Shown here piece after piece: positions 1-5,295 of a stretch of 5,295 nt of DNA. The stretch's first letter is position 1; every line of letters starts with the position of its first letter. The stretch lies in contig JAJDCT010000262.1 of NCBI GenBank assembly GCA_029260695.1, positions 1 to 5,295 of the forward strand, read 5' to 3'. This DNA comes from Phycisphaeraceae bacterium. GTDB taxonomy: Bacteria > Planctomycetota > Phycisphaerae > Phycisphaerales > Phycisphaeraceae. The notes under the pieces are model-generated. The model ran no database searches. It saw only the letters and a list, made by a program, of their open reading frames with translations, and was not told where the DNA came from. Made by a program: the position numbers and the translations under genes.

Positions 1-31
1 ATCGAGAACCGGCCAACCCAGGAGCAACACC

Positions 32-283
32 ATGACCGTCATGCTCTACGTCCTTGCCGCCTATGTCGCGGTGTGCTGGCTCTGGGGGATTTACTTGGCG
101 GTCCGTCTATACACCGGCCGGCGCGTCATGCAATTGGTCCGCGGCCGAGGTATCCGCCCCAGGATGACACGGGCAACCCATCAAGACACGACCACCGCCC
201 CCCGCCGCTCGGACCTGCCCCGTGTATCCAGAGCCACCCTGGCCAAAGCCGCCGCCGCTGCAGCCAAGTCGCGGGCGGCGTGA
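32..283 (+). CDS. small single-pass basic membrane protein, function unknown
   Basis: This 83-residue protein belongs to no family I recognise. Residues 4-27 form one hydrophobic segment rich in Leu, Val, Ala, Tyr and Trp, followed at once by a strongly basic stretch (about residues 25-48, many Arg). By the positive-inside rule the N-terminus would face outward and the basic tail the cytoplasm. The segment starts almost at residue 1 and has no good signal peptidase site, so an anchor is likelier than a cleaved signal. The tail ends in an Ala/Lys-rich run (residues 69-83) that may be helical. The start at 32 is chosen because AGGAG lies at 20-24, seven bases upstream; the Met at residue 4 has no such site. 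The left edge of the window is close, so it may be the last gene of an operon that began outside. It could be a small membrane regulator or accessory subunit, but nothing here shows which. The good ribosome binding site and the membrane segment followed by Arg support a real gene. Confidence 0.6.
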   Translation: MTVMLYVLAAYVAVCWLWGIYLAVRLYTGRRVMQLVRGRGIRPRMTRATHQDTTTAPRRSDLPRVSRATLAKAAAAAAKSRAA

Positions 284-345
284 CACGCACAGGCCACAGT
301 GGTACACACGTTATCAAAAACACAAAGACCGTTGCTGTGGCGAAC

Positions 346-456
346 AAAGCCGCTGGTGACGCCTTCGCGTTCGTTTGGCCAGATAGCGCCTTCAACGGAG
401 CCGATCTTAACGTGATCGACAGGTTTTAGTTTTGTATCGGTTTATGTCTTGGGCAT
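346..456 (-). pseudogene. remnant of a small KPV..(I/V)..G...IW.NE protein gene
   Basis: On the - strand an ATG at 456-454 follows a strong ribosome binding site (GGAGGG, 466-461). The reading frame begins M-P-K-T and then meets TAA at 444-442. Past that stop the same frame reads on as KPVDHVKIGSVEGAIWPNER, then EGVTSGF, down to about 346. From memory, this matches the N-terminal half of small uncharacterised proteins of roughly 70-100 residues, common in planctomycetes and also in proteobacteria, with the pattern KPV..(I/V)+.G.(I/V)...IW.N. The expected second half (an S+.Y.D-like strand pair and a Leu-rich helix) cannot be found: past 346 the frame loses resemblance and runs antisense into the 83-residue gene. 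So there is one in-frame stop and a lost 3' end, while the ribosome binding site survives. The stop and frame are seen directly. The family match is recall, and its function is unknown. An alternative is a chance resemblance. Confidence 0.5.
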
Positions 457-484
457 GATGCCCTCCTTTCAGTTGTTAAAGATG

Positions 485-504
485 CACACGTCAAGCTGCG
501 TGTG
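485..504. repeat. inverted repeat upstream of the decayed gene
   Basis: CACACG at 485-490 pairs with CGTGTG at 499-504 around an eight-base spacer. It lies about 30 bases upstream of the ATG of the - strand remnant and 20 bases from its ribosome binding site, so it may have been part of that gene's leader or an operator. There is no T-run on either side, so it does not look like a terminator. Confidence 0.4.
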
Positions 505-510
505 ATCCGT

Positions 511-541
511 GGCGGCAAGTGTTGCCTGCAACACGGCCGCC
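511..541. repeat. strong two-part inverted repeat
   Basis: GGCGGC (511-516) pairs with GCCGCC (536-541), and inside it GTGTTGC (519-525) pairs with GCAACAC (528-534). Only AA on one side and G on the other are unpaired between the two stems. As RNA the inner stem would open to six pairs with a four-base CCTG loop. The structure would be stable on either strand. No T-run follows in either direction, so an intrinsic terminator is unlikely. It lies between the end of the ankyrin gene and the decayed gene, both on the - strand. It could be a protein binding dyad, an RNA stabilising hairpin at the 3' end of the ankyrin mRNA, or a leader element of the decayed gene. Confidence 0.55.
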
Positions 542-653
542 TAGTGCGGGCCGGAGTGTAGCGACAACACGGGGCGGTGACGTAACACGGCTAGATGCTG
601 CTACGTTTGGCGATCTTTGACGTGCTAAATGGATGGGTAGCGTCCTATGACCA

Positions 654-2636
654 CTACTTCTTCTTCAGCAATCCTTTAAAGATGTTCGTCAGATCGGATA
701 TTTCATTCCCCGCCTGATCTACATCAGATTCCTCTGACGAAACGTCGTCAGGCTCACTGTCACTAGAAGTGTCTTCGCTCTTATCCGTAGAATGATTCGC
801 ATCAATTAGGCCTTCAACACCTTCCACATAAATAAGTCTTCCCAGCGGGGTGCCATCTAACAGCAAGACGTCCATAAATAAGGGCTCTAGATATACTGAT
901 TTTCGTTGAACTTCCTTGGAAGTTGACGGAATACCATAGATGATCAATTTGATCTTACGGTCCCTGTCCAATTTCCCGAGATATCGTTTGGCTCGATCAG
1001 CGGGAACAGGCAATATTGCAATTTCCATGCCCTGTGTAAATCGCACCGAATGGTGCCAGGAATTCGCTGGGTTAATCCAGTTGCTTCTTCGAAAAGGGAT
1101 GGTAAATCCACCGAGATCAAAGTCGTACTCACCGAGGTAGTCTGTAAATATAATCGAGGCGACTTGGATCTCCTTGGCCGCTTCAATCCTCTTAACCATC
1201 ACAGGTTTTAAGCGTTCAACAATATCCCGGCGCTCAAACTCGTCGATTGATTCTCGGTAATCAATCGAGTTCTCTCTTATCATCTTCTCCAGTGGCGCGG
1301 GGGCCTCGGAGTGTGCTTCGTAGATATATGCAATGTTTGACTGATCAATATTTGTTGCCATATCCGGGTCCTGTATTGTCAGACGTACGATATTTCGGAT
1401 AGTTTCCGCACGACGCTGTGCGTCGTTGACCCTACTAGCCTGCCTCGTTTGCTTGTCTCGAAATATATCCTTTACTTTGCCTGGATTAACGGGGTCGCCT
1501 ATGAAAAATGTAGGCCAGTCTTCATTTGTAATCAGATTGTAGATGGATTTGTGACCGGAGTCTTGGGCAAGCTTGGCTGGCGTGGTCATACCGATACCAT
1601 AGCTGACCGAAAGATGGCGGTTGGCTTTCGCCACCAACAGAAGACGCACGCAACTCTCGTGCCCCTTCTCAACCGCCAAGTGGAGCGGAGGCAGGTCGAA
1701 ACCCAACGGTTCTGTTTTCGCCCCAGCGGCAATTAACCAAGCCGCGGCATGGGGCTTGTTATCCAAGATAGCCAACTCGAGCGGCCGCCAAACCAGACTT
1801 CCATTAGGATCACCGCCAGCCCGTAGCAGCAATTCCAGCACTCCCATCCAGTTGTTATCTACTGCCTGAAACAGTGCTGCAGTACTGGATTTAGCACCGT
1901 GACGCAGCAAAAGTTCCACTGTACCTGCAATAAGTTCTTCGTTGACCTCTCTATTATTTTTCAAAAGGGCGTATAGTGGCGTGCTAGAACTACCGCCTAG
2001 TGAGTCAGGACTATAATTGGGATTGGCGCCAGCTTCGAGTGCTTGTTCGACTGTTTCCAAATCGCCGGTCTGGGCCGCGTCGTACAATGCGGTGTTGTAC
2101 AAGAGTCTTTTTTCTAGAGCAGGACGCTTACGCTCGGCGATCTTATCAATCGGCCTCGAAATTCTTGACTTTATTTCGGTGTCAATCAGACGGACAATGG
2201 CCGCATCCTGGGTAGGAAAATCGAGTACTCGTGTCGTTGTTCCCTCCCATTGAATCTTATTTTTAAGCTCAACCAACCGGTCTTTTATCATTATGTCTTG
2301 TGTCTTCATGGCATGAACTTCGCTGTCCAGTCGTACACTATTCGTTACGGTTGGCAGTATCGAATCTATATGGTGGAGAATACGTTTGCGAATGGTGCCG
2401 CGTTCTGCCTCACTGGACGCATTGTCGTACTCCACTTCGAGCATGTCGAAGGCCTTGATGAGTTCGAGGTGTCTGGCGTTCTCGGTGCCCTCCTGTGGAT
2501 CAAAGAAGAATCTTTTAGCTGTATACCCCGAAATGATATTATCCGGTGTCTGGTCGGATTCTGCTCGTACTTGTAGGGGGGATATCCCTATGGCAAGAGC
2601 TAGAGCCACGAGTCTGACATGTGTCAAAGAGTTCAT
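654..2636 (-). CDS. exported ankyrin-repeat protein with unrecognised C-terminal region
   Basis: This 660-residue protein begins with a typical signal peptide: a short basic start (residues 1-8), a hydrophobic core (9-21) and a likely cleavage after V-R-A at residue 25, so it probably acts in the periplasm or outside the cell. Residues 50-175 are mostly charged and helical. About six ankyrin-type repeats follow, near 180-212, 217-250, 251-280, 284-310, 315-343 and 351-371; signs are ALYDAAQTGD, EAGANPN, LELLLRAGGDPN, LHLAVEKGHE and RLLL. Such repeats bind proteins, but the partner cannot be read from sequence. Residues 380-500 look helical, and 500-610 alternate like beta strands; I do not recognise this region. 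Residues 613-641 are an acidic Ser/Asp/Glu tail, then a short helix ending in LLKKK. The start fits the signal peptide and has GGAG seven bases upstream. Base composition is clearly less GC-rich than in ftsH, which could mean transfer or weak constraint. No enzyme motif is visible. The ankyrin call is firm; the role is unknown. Confidence 0.9.
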   Translation of the reverse strand: MNSLTHVRLVALALAIGISPLQVRAESDQTPDNIISGYTAKRFFFDPQEGTENARHLELIKAFDMLEVEYDNASSEAERGTIRKRILHHIDSILPTVTNSVRLDSEVHAMKTQDIMIKDRLVELKNKIQWEGTTTRVLDFPTQDAAIVRLIDTEIKSRISRPIDKIAERKRPALEKRLLYNTALYDAAQTGDLETVEQALEAGANPNYSPDSLGGSSSTPLYALLKNNREVNEELIAGTVELLLRHGAKSSTAALFQAVDNNWMGVLELLLRAGGDPNGSLVWRPLELAILDNKPHAAAWLIAAGAKTEPLGFDLPPLHLAVEKGHESCVRLLLVAKANRHLSVSYGIGMTTPAKLAQDSGHKSIYNLITNEDWPTFFIGDPVNPGKVKDIFRDKQTRQASRVNDAQRRAETIRNIVRLTIQDPDMATNIDQSNIAYIYEAHSEAPAPLEKMIRENSIDYRESIDEFERRDIVERLKPVMVKRIEAAKEIQVASIIFTDYLGEYDFDLGGFTIPFRRSNWINPANSWHHSVRFTQGMEIAILPVPADRAKRYLGKLDRDRKIKLIIYGIPSTSKEVQRKSVYLEPLFMDVLLLDGTPLGRLIYVEGVEGLIDANHSTDKSEDTSSDSEPDDVSSEESDVDQAGNEISDLTNIFKGLLKKK

Positions 2637-2643
2637 ATAATCA

Positions 2644-2647
2644 CTCC
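2644..2647 (-). promoter_or_regulatory. ribosome binding site of the ankyrin-repeat gene
   Basis: GGAG on the - strand lies seven bases before the ATG at 2636-2634. It supports this start, which also gives a complete signal peptide. Confidence 0.7.
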
Positions 2648-2705
2648 AGAAAAGAGATGCCCCACTTAATCCGCCACCGGCCCGACGATCTCGTTCGGTT
2701 TATTC

Positions 2706-2726
2706 ACAGTATTGCACTGTAGCAAT
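2706..2726. promoter_or_regulatory. overlapping inverted repeats, possible operator of the ankyrin gene
   Basis: Two dyads share the same bases: ACAGT (2706-2710) with ACTGT (2716-2720), and ATTGC (2711-2715) with GCAAT (2722-2726). They sit 70-90 bases upstream of the ankyrin gene start. On the - strand a weak -10-like TACAGT (2721-2716) falls inside them, with a -35-like TAGACA at 2746-2741, but the 19-base spacing is too long for a standard promoter. Two alternative pairings of one site suggest an operator or switchable hairpin. The repeats are seen; the promoter and operator roles are inferred. Confidence 0.3.
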
Positions 2727-2783
2727 CTGACCTGCCTAGCTGTCTAGAACCGTACCAAACCAATATTCCCCATATGGTCTTCT

Positions 2784-2801
2784 CCCGGCAACGCCGCCGG
2801 G
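2784..2801. repeat. GC-rich inverted repeat
   Basis: CCCGGC (2784-2789) pairs with GCCGGG (2796-2801) around a six-base spacer. No T-run follows on either strand. It could be a hairpin in an RNA from this gap, or chance in GC-rich DNA. Confidence 0.4.
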
Positions 2802-3098
2802 TTCCATGGAGTTAGTTTAACACCCGCCACGACCTCGGGGAATCCAGGCCAATTATATGTCAATTAATCTGCCCCTTCTCACTCGTCATCCATCACCCAA
2901 CGGTTTCGATCGGCCGCTTCACACTCCCAGGCGGCAGCCTCCCAGCGACCACGGCTCCATTGCTTCGCAGATTGTGCGATACGGAAGGGATCTTCAACGC
3001 CCGCTGACGTGCGGTGATGATGCAAGCTTGACCACGTCAACCACTCTCACTCGGGACCAAGAAGCCGGCCCAGATAGCGCGGAGCCTCAGACTCCTTT

Positions 3099-3131
3099 AA
3101 AAACCCACGCTGTGAAGCGTGGGTTTTTTTT
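3099..3131. terminator. bidirectional intrinsic terminator next to ftsH
   Basis: AAAAACCCACGC (3099-3110) and GCGTGGGTTTTT (3117-3128) are perfect complements around the six-base loop TGTGAA. On the - strand the GC-rich stem is followed by five T, and it begins about 30 bases past the ftsH stop codon, so it fits as the end of the ftsH transcript. Read on the + strand the stem is followed by eight T (3124-3131), which is an even better terminator and would also stop transcription from entering ftsH antisense. Confidence 0.92.
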
Positions 3132-3158
3132 ATGTGTGGGAATGTTTCGGCGTAGTAC

Positions 3159-5216
3159 TTATGCCGGGCTGGGCATCACGCCGGGGGGATCGTCGTTCAG
3201 GTCGGGGGCAGGCGGGGCGGAAGGCGCTTCCGTTGCGGCCGCGGCTTTATCTTTCTCGGCCTGCAGTAAGTCGCTGACGGTCGCCTTGGTCAGTTGCTCG
3301 CCGCGCATGATCCGATCGACCTCGTCACGGTTAAGCGTCTCGTACTTGAGTAGCGCCTGGGCCAGGGCTTCGAGCTGGTCGCGGTGCTTCTCCAGCAATT
3401 CCGTGGTCTGGCCATAGGTCAGGTCGATCACGCTCTTGATCTCTTCATCGATGATCCGTGCGGTGTCATCGCTGATGAGCTTGTCGGGCTGCTCCCATGG
3501 CTGACGGGACTCGTCGACGCCGTAGAGCTGGAATCCGAGTTTTTCGCTCATGCCGAACTCGGTGATCATCGCCCGTGCGATGGACGAGGCCTGGCGGATA
3601 TCCGACGAGGCGCCGCTTGAGATATCGCCACAGAACATGTCCTCGGCGATCCGCCCGCCGTAGCTCACGCGGAGCTGTGCGAGTAGTTGCCGCTTGGTAT
3701 GGATGTGCCGGTCCTTCTCGGGCAACATGAACGTCACGCCCAACGCCTGGCCGCGTGGGATGATCGTGACCTTGTGCAGCGGCTCGGAATCCTCATCGTG
3801 GTACATGACAATGGCGTGGCCGGCCTCGTGGTAGGCGATGACCTTCCGCTCGTCTTCCTCGATCTTGTGACTCTTACGGCTGCGGCCCCACTTGACCTTG
3901 TCACGCGCCTCTTCGAGGTCGTCCTGCTCGACGAAGTCCTTGTTCTGAAGCGTCGCTGCGATGGCGGCCTCGTTGATAATGGCAGCGAGGTCGGCACCGG
4001 AGAACATCGGCGTCCCGCGTGCCAGCCTCTCCAGGTCGGCGTCCGGGCTCATCTTGATCTTACGGCTGTGGACCTTGAGGATCTCGGCCCGGCCCTTGAT
4101 ATCAGGCAGCGAGACGTGGATCTGCCGGTCGAACCGACCGGGCCGGGTCAGCGCGGGGTCCAGCACGTCCGACCGGTTCGTCGCCGCCACCACGATCACC
4201 TGGTCGTTGGATTCAAAACCGTCCATCTCCACGAGGATCGCGTTGAGGGTCTGCTCACGTTCGTCGTGACCGCCGGAGGAGTAGCCGTTGCCCCGGCGTC
4301 GGCCGACCGCGTCGATCTCGTCGAGGAAGATGATGCACGGCGAGGAGTCCTTGGCCTGCTTGAACAGGTCACGCACGCGCGACGCACCCACGCCGACGAA
4401 CATCTCGACAAAGTCCGAACCGCTGATCGAGAAGAACGGGACTTCCGCCTCCCCGGCGACCGCCTTGGCCAGCAGCGTCTTGCCGCAACCCGGCGAACCG
4501 ATCAGCAACACGCCACGCGGCACACGACCGCCCAGGCGCTGGAATTTCTTGGGGTTCTTGAGGAACTCGATGATCTCGCCGATCTCGTCCTTCGCCTCTT
4601 CGATGCCCGCGACGTCGTTGAGCGTCACGGTCGAGTGCTCCTTGTTGACGACTTTGTGGCGTGACCGCCCGAAGCTGCCGAGCATCCCCGGGCCCCCGCC
4701 AGCATTACGCAACGAACGGAACACGAAGAAGTAGATCAGGAACGCGATGAAGAAGAACGGGCCCCAGTTGACCAGCAACTGGAACAGCACACCGCTGCTG
4801 GTGTTGATCGAGTTGGGCTGGCCCAGGCTGTTCATCTCGTCGACGAACAGGGGCTTGGTGTCAGAGTCGATGGCGACCGCCACGCGGTTGCCCGGCGCGT
4901 CCTCCGCGATGGTCCCGGCCATGCCTTCCTTCAACTCGCCGACGATCTGTGTCGATTCGACGATCACCGCATCCTTGAAGGCCTTCTGCGCGATCAGGCT
5001 CTTGAACTCCAACCAGGTGACCTCTTTGGGCCGCTGCTGCTGGCTGCTGAACATCAAAAACAATGCGACCACCAGTCCGCCCATGAGCAGCCAACTCACC
5101 ATACCGCGTGACATCATGTTGGGGTTACGCGGGCCCTGTGGGGGCTTGCCGTCGCCCCCGGAATTGTCCGGATCACGTTGGGAGCCACTGTTTTTGGGGT
5201 CTTTAGAATCAGACAT
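3159..5216 (-). CDS. ftsH: ATP-dependent membrane zinc protease FtsH
   Basis: FtsH is a membrane-anchored hexameric AAA+ protease that unfolds and degrades damaged membrane proteins and short-lived regulators on the cytoplasmic side. All parts are visible in this 685-residue protein. A hydrophilic N-terminus (1-36, Gly/Pro/Asp-rich) precedes the first membrane segment (39-56), an outer domain (57-144) and a second membrane segment (145-166). The AAA+ module has Walker A GSPGCGKT (240-247), pore loop FVGVG (273-277), Walker B ending in DE (299-300) and the second region of homology with arginine fingers R358 and R361. The protease has HEAGH (463-467; E464 catalytic, H463 and H467 binding zinc) and the third zinc ligand D539 in GASSDI. 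The C-terminus (655-685) is a Pro/Ala-rich, probably disordered tail. Length is near the usual 610-700. Walker A has Ser and Cys where GPPGTGKT is common, but the key Gly-Lys-Thr remains. The ATG at 5216 gives a full N-terminus, though the ribosome binding site (GTGAG) is weak. The gene seems transcribed alone on this side, ending at 3099-3131. Confidence 0.98.
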   Translation of the reverse strand: MSDSKDPKNSGSQRDPDNSGGDGKPPQGPRNPNMMSRGMVSWLLMGGLVVALFLMFSSQQQRPKEVTWLEFKSLIAQKAFKDAVIVESTQIVGELKEGMAGTIAEDAPGNRVAVAIDSDTKPLFVDEMNSLGQPNSINTSSGVLFQLLVNWGPFFFIAFLIYFFVFRSLRNAGGGPGMLGSFGRSRHKVVNKEHSTVTLNDVAGIEEAKDEIGEIIEFLKNPKKFQRLGGRVPRGVLLIGSPGCGKTLLAKAVAGEAEVPFFSISGSDFVEMFVGVGASRVRDLFKQAKDSSPCIIFLDEIDAVGRRRGNGYSSGGHDEREQTLNAILVEMDGFESNDQVIVVAATNRSDVLDPALTRPGRFDRQIHVSLPDIKGRAEILKVHSRKIKMSPDADLERLARGTPMFSGADLAAIINEAAIAATLQNKDFVEQDDLEEARDKVKWGRSRKSHKIEEDERKVIAYHEAGHAIVMYHDEDSEPLHKVTIIPRGQALGVTFMLPEKDRHIHTKRQLLAQLRVSYGGRIAEDMFCGDISSGASSDIRQASSIARAMITEFGMSEKLGFQLYGVDESRQPWEQPDKLISDDTARIIDEEIKSVIDLTYGQTTELLEKHRDQLEALAQALLKYETLNRDEVDRIMRGEQLTKATVSDLLQAEKDKAAAATEAPSAPPAPDLNDDPPGVMPSPA

Positions 5217-5242
5217 TCGTGTCTCACATTTGCTTTAGGGGC

Positions 5243-5264
5243 TCCGTCTGACTGCGCAGACGGA
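5243..5264 (-). repeat. hairpin in the ftsH leader
   Basis: TCCGTCTG (5243-5250) and CAGACGGA (5257-5264) form a perfect eight-pair stem with a six-base loop, about 27 bases upstream of the ftsH start. No T-run follows in either direction. If transcription begins near the -10-like site at 5283-5288, the hairpin lies in the 5' leader and could affect translation or mRNA stability. It could also be the end of an upstream gene outside the window. Confidence 0.45.
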
Positions 5265-5282
5265 TCTTGGCCGGGGCTTGGT

Positions 5283-5288
5283 ATTGTA
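5283..5288 (-). promoter_or_regulatory. possible -10 element of the ftsH promoter
   Basis: TACAAT on the - strand matches five of six bases of the sigma-70 consensus TATAAT and lies about 70 bases upstream of the ftsH start. The matching -35 would fall outside the window, so it cannot be tested here. Confidence 0.3.
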
Positions 5289-5295
5289 GGCCTAA

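Larger units (their letters stand above)
284..653. other. 370-base gap holding a decayed gene and inverted repeats
   Basis: No intact gene is visible here on either strand. The left half (about 346-456) contains the remnant of a small - strand gene, described separately. The right half (about 485-590) is rich in inverted repeats and in copies of the heptamer AACACGG (530-536, 566-572, 584-590). The last 60 bases before the end of the ankyrin gene show no hairpin followed by a T-run, so I see no standard terminator for that gene. Confidence 0.6.
2637..3098. other. long gap without a convincing gene
   Basis: About 460 bases separate the ankyrin gene from the terminator next to ftsH. No reading frame on either strand has both a ribosome binding site and protein-like composition. 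A + strand frame starting at 2857 runs on through the terminator and antisense into ftsH, so it is not credible. The gap holds inverted repeats at 2706-2726, 2784-2801 and 3028-3040 (TTGAC, CAC, GTCAA). I looked for conserved marks of tmRNA, RNase P RNA and SRP RNA and saw none. The left part must include the promoter of the ankyrin gene; the right part could encode an unrecognised + strand small RNA ending at the terminator. Confidence 0.5.

Noticed and set aside
126..395. 89-residue - strand reading frame over the decayed gene
   Set aside because: It is in a different frame from the recognisable remnant, has no good ribosome binding site and overlaps the 83-residue gene antisense.
73..429. 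118-residue + strand reading frame overlapping the first gene
   Set aside because: It lacks a ribosome binding site and has Pro/Arg/His-rich shadow composition, while the 83-residue frame has a good start and a membrane segment.
511..541. Strong hairpin as an intrinsic terminator of the ankyrin gene
   Set aside because: No T-run follows on the - strand, and it lies over 110 bases past the stop codon, so I list it only as an inverted repeat.
2765..2815. Resemblance of the sequence around 2776-2795 to part of the bacterial SRP (4.5S) RNA
   Set aside because: The short similarity to the stretch TCTCCC.GCAACGC is not backed by the conserved SRP apical motif with GGAAGGAAGCA, which is absent from the window.
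2851..2865. TTGACA directly followed by TATAAT on the - strand
   Set aside because: The two boxes adjoin with no spacer, so they cannot form one promoter, and neither has a good partner at the usual distance.
2857..3417. 186-residue + strand reading frame from the gap into ftsH
   Set aside because: It crosses the strong terminator at 3099-3131 and then runs antisense to the 3' end of ftsH. It has no ribosome binding site and no protein-like pattern.
3687..4664. Long 325-residue + strand reading frame opposite ftsH
   Set aside because: It lies entirely antisense to the conserved AAA+ and protease parts of ftsH. Its composition (runs of Leu, Val, Asp, Arg) is what GC-rich antisense DNA gives, and no family is recognisable.

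Overview
The window looks like chromosomal DNA of a fairly GC-rich bacterium. A planctomycete, possibly of the class Phycisphaerae, is my best guess. This rests on the style of the FtsH protein (a long hydrophilic N-terminus and a GSPGCGKT Walker A) and on a remnant of a small protein family that I recall from planctomycetes and some proteobacteria. The assignment is tentative, because there is no rRNA or other phylogenetic marker.

Layout from left to right. A short + strand gene (32-283) encodes an 83-residue, single-pass, basic membrane protein of unknown function. Next is a 370-base gap (284-653). It holds the decayed 5' part of a small - strand gene, with a good ribosome binding site but a stop at codon 5. 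Upstream of that start lie two inverted repeats, one of them strong and two-part. A 660-residue - strand gene (654-2636) encodes an exported protein with a signal peptide, about six ankyrin-type repeats, an unrecognised C-terminal region and an acidic Ser/Asp/Glu tail. About 460 bases (2637-3098) without a convincing gene follow. They contain overlapping inverted repeats close to the start of the ankyrin gene. A very clear two-way terminator (3099-3131) closes this stretch. The rest of the window is a complete - strand ftsH gene (3159-5216), with a leader hairpin and a possible -10 element at the right edge.

ftsH is the only gene with a firm function: a membrane-anchored AAA+ zinc protease for protein quality control. 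The terminator just after it suggests its transcript ends there, so the ankyrin gene, on the same strand but some 500 bases further on, is probably transcribed separately. The ankyrin gene is visibly poorer in GC than ftsH and sits next to a decayed gene, so 284-3098 reads as a more variable segment beside a conserved housekeeping gene. I see no CRISPR array, no transposase, no tRNA or rRNA, and no multi-gene defence or biosynthetic system. The least explained items are the C-terminal region of the ankyrin protein, the repeat-rich gap before it, and the possibility of a + strand transcript ending at the terminator.
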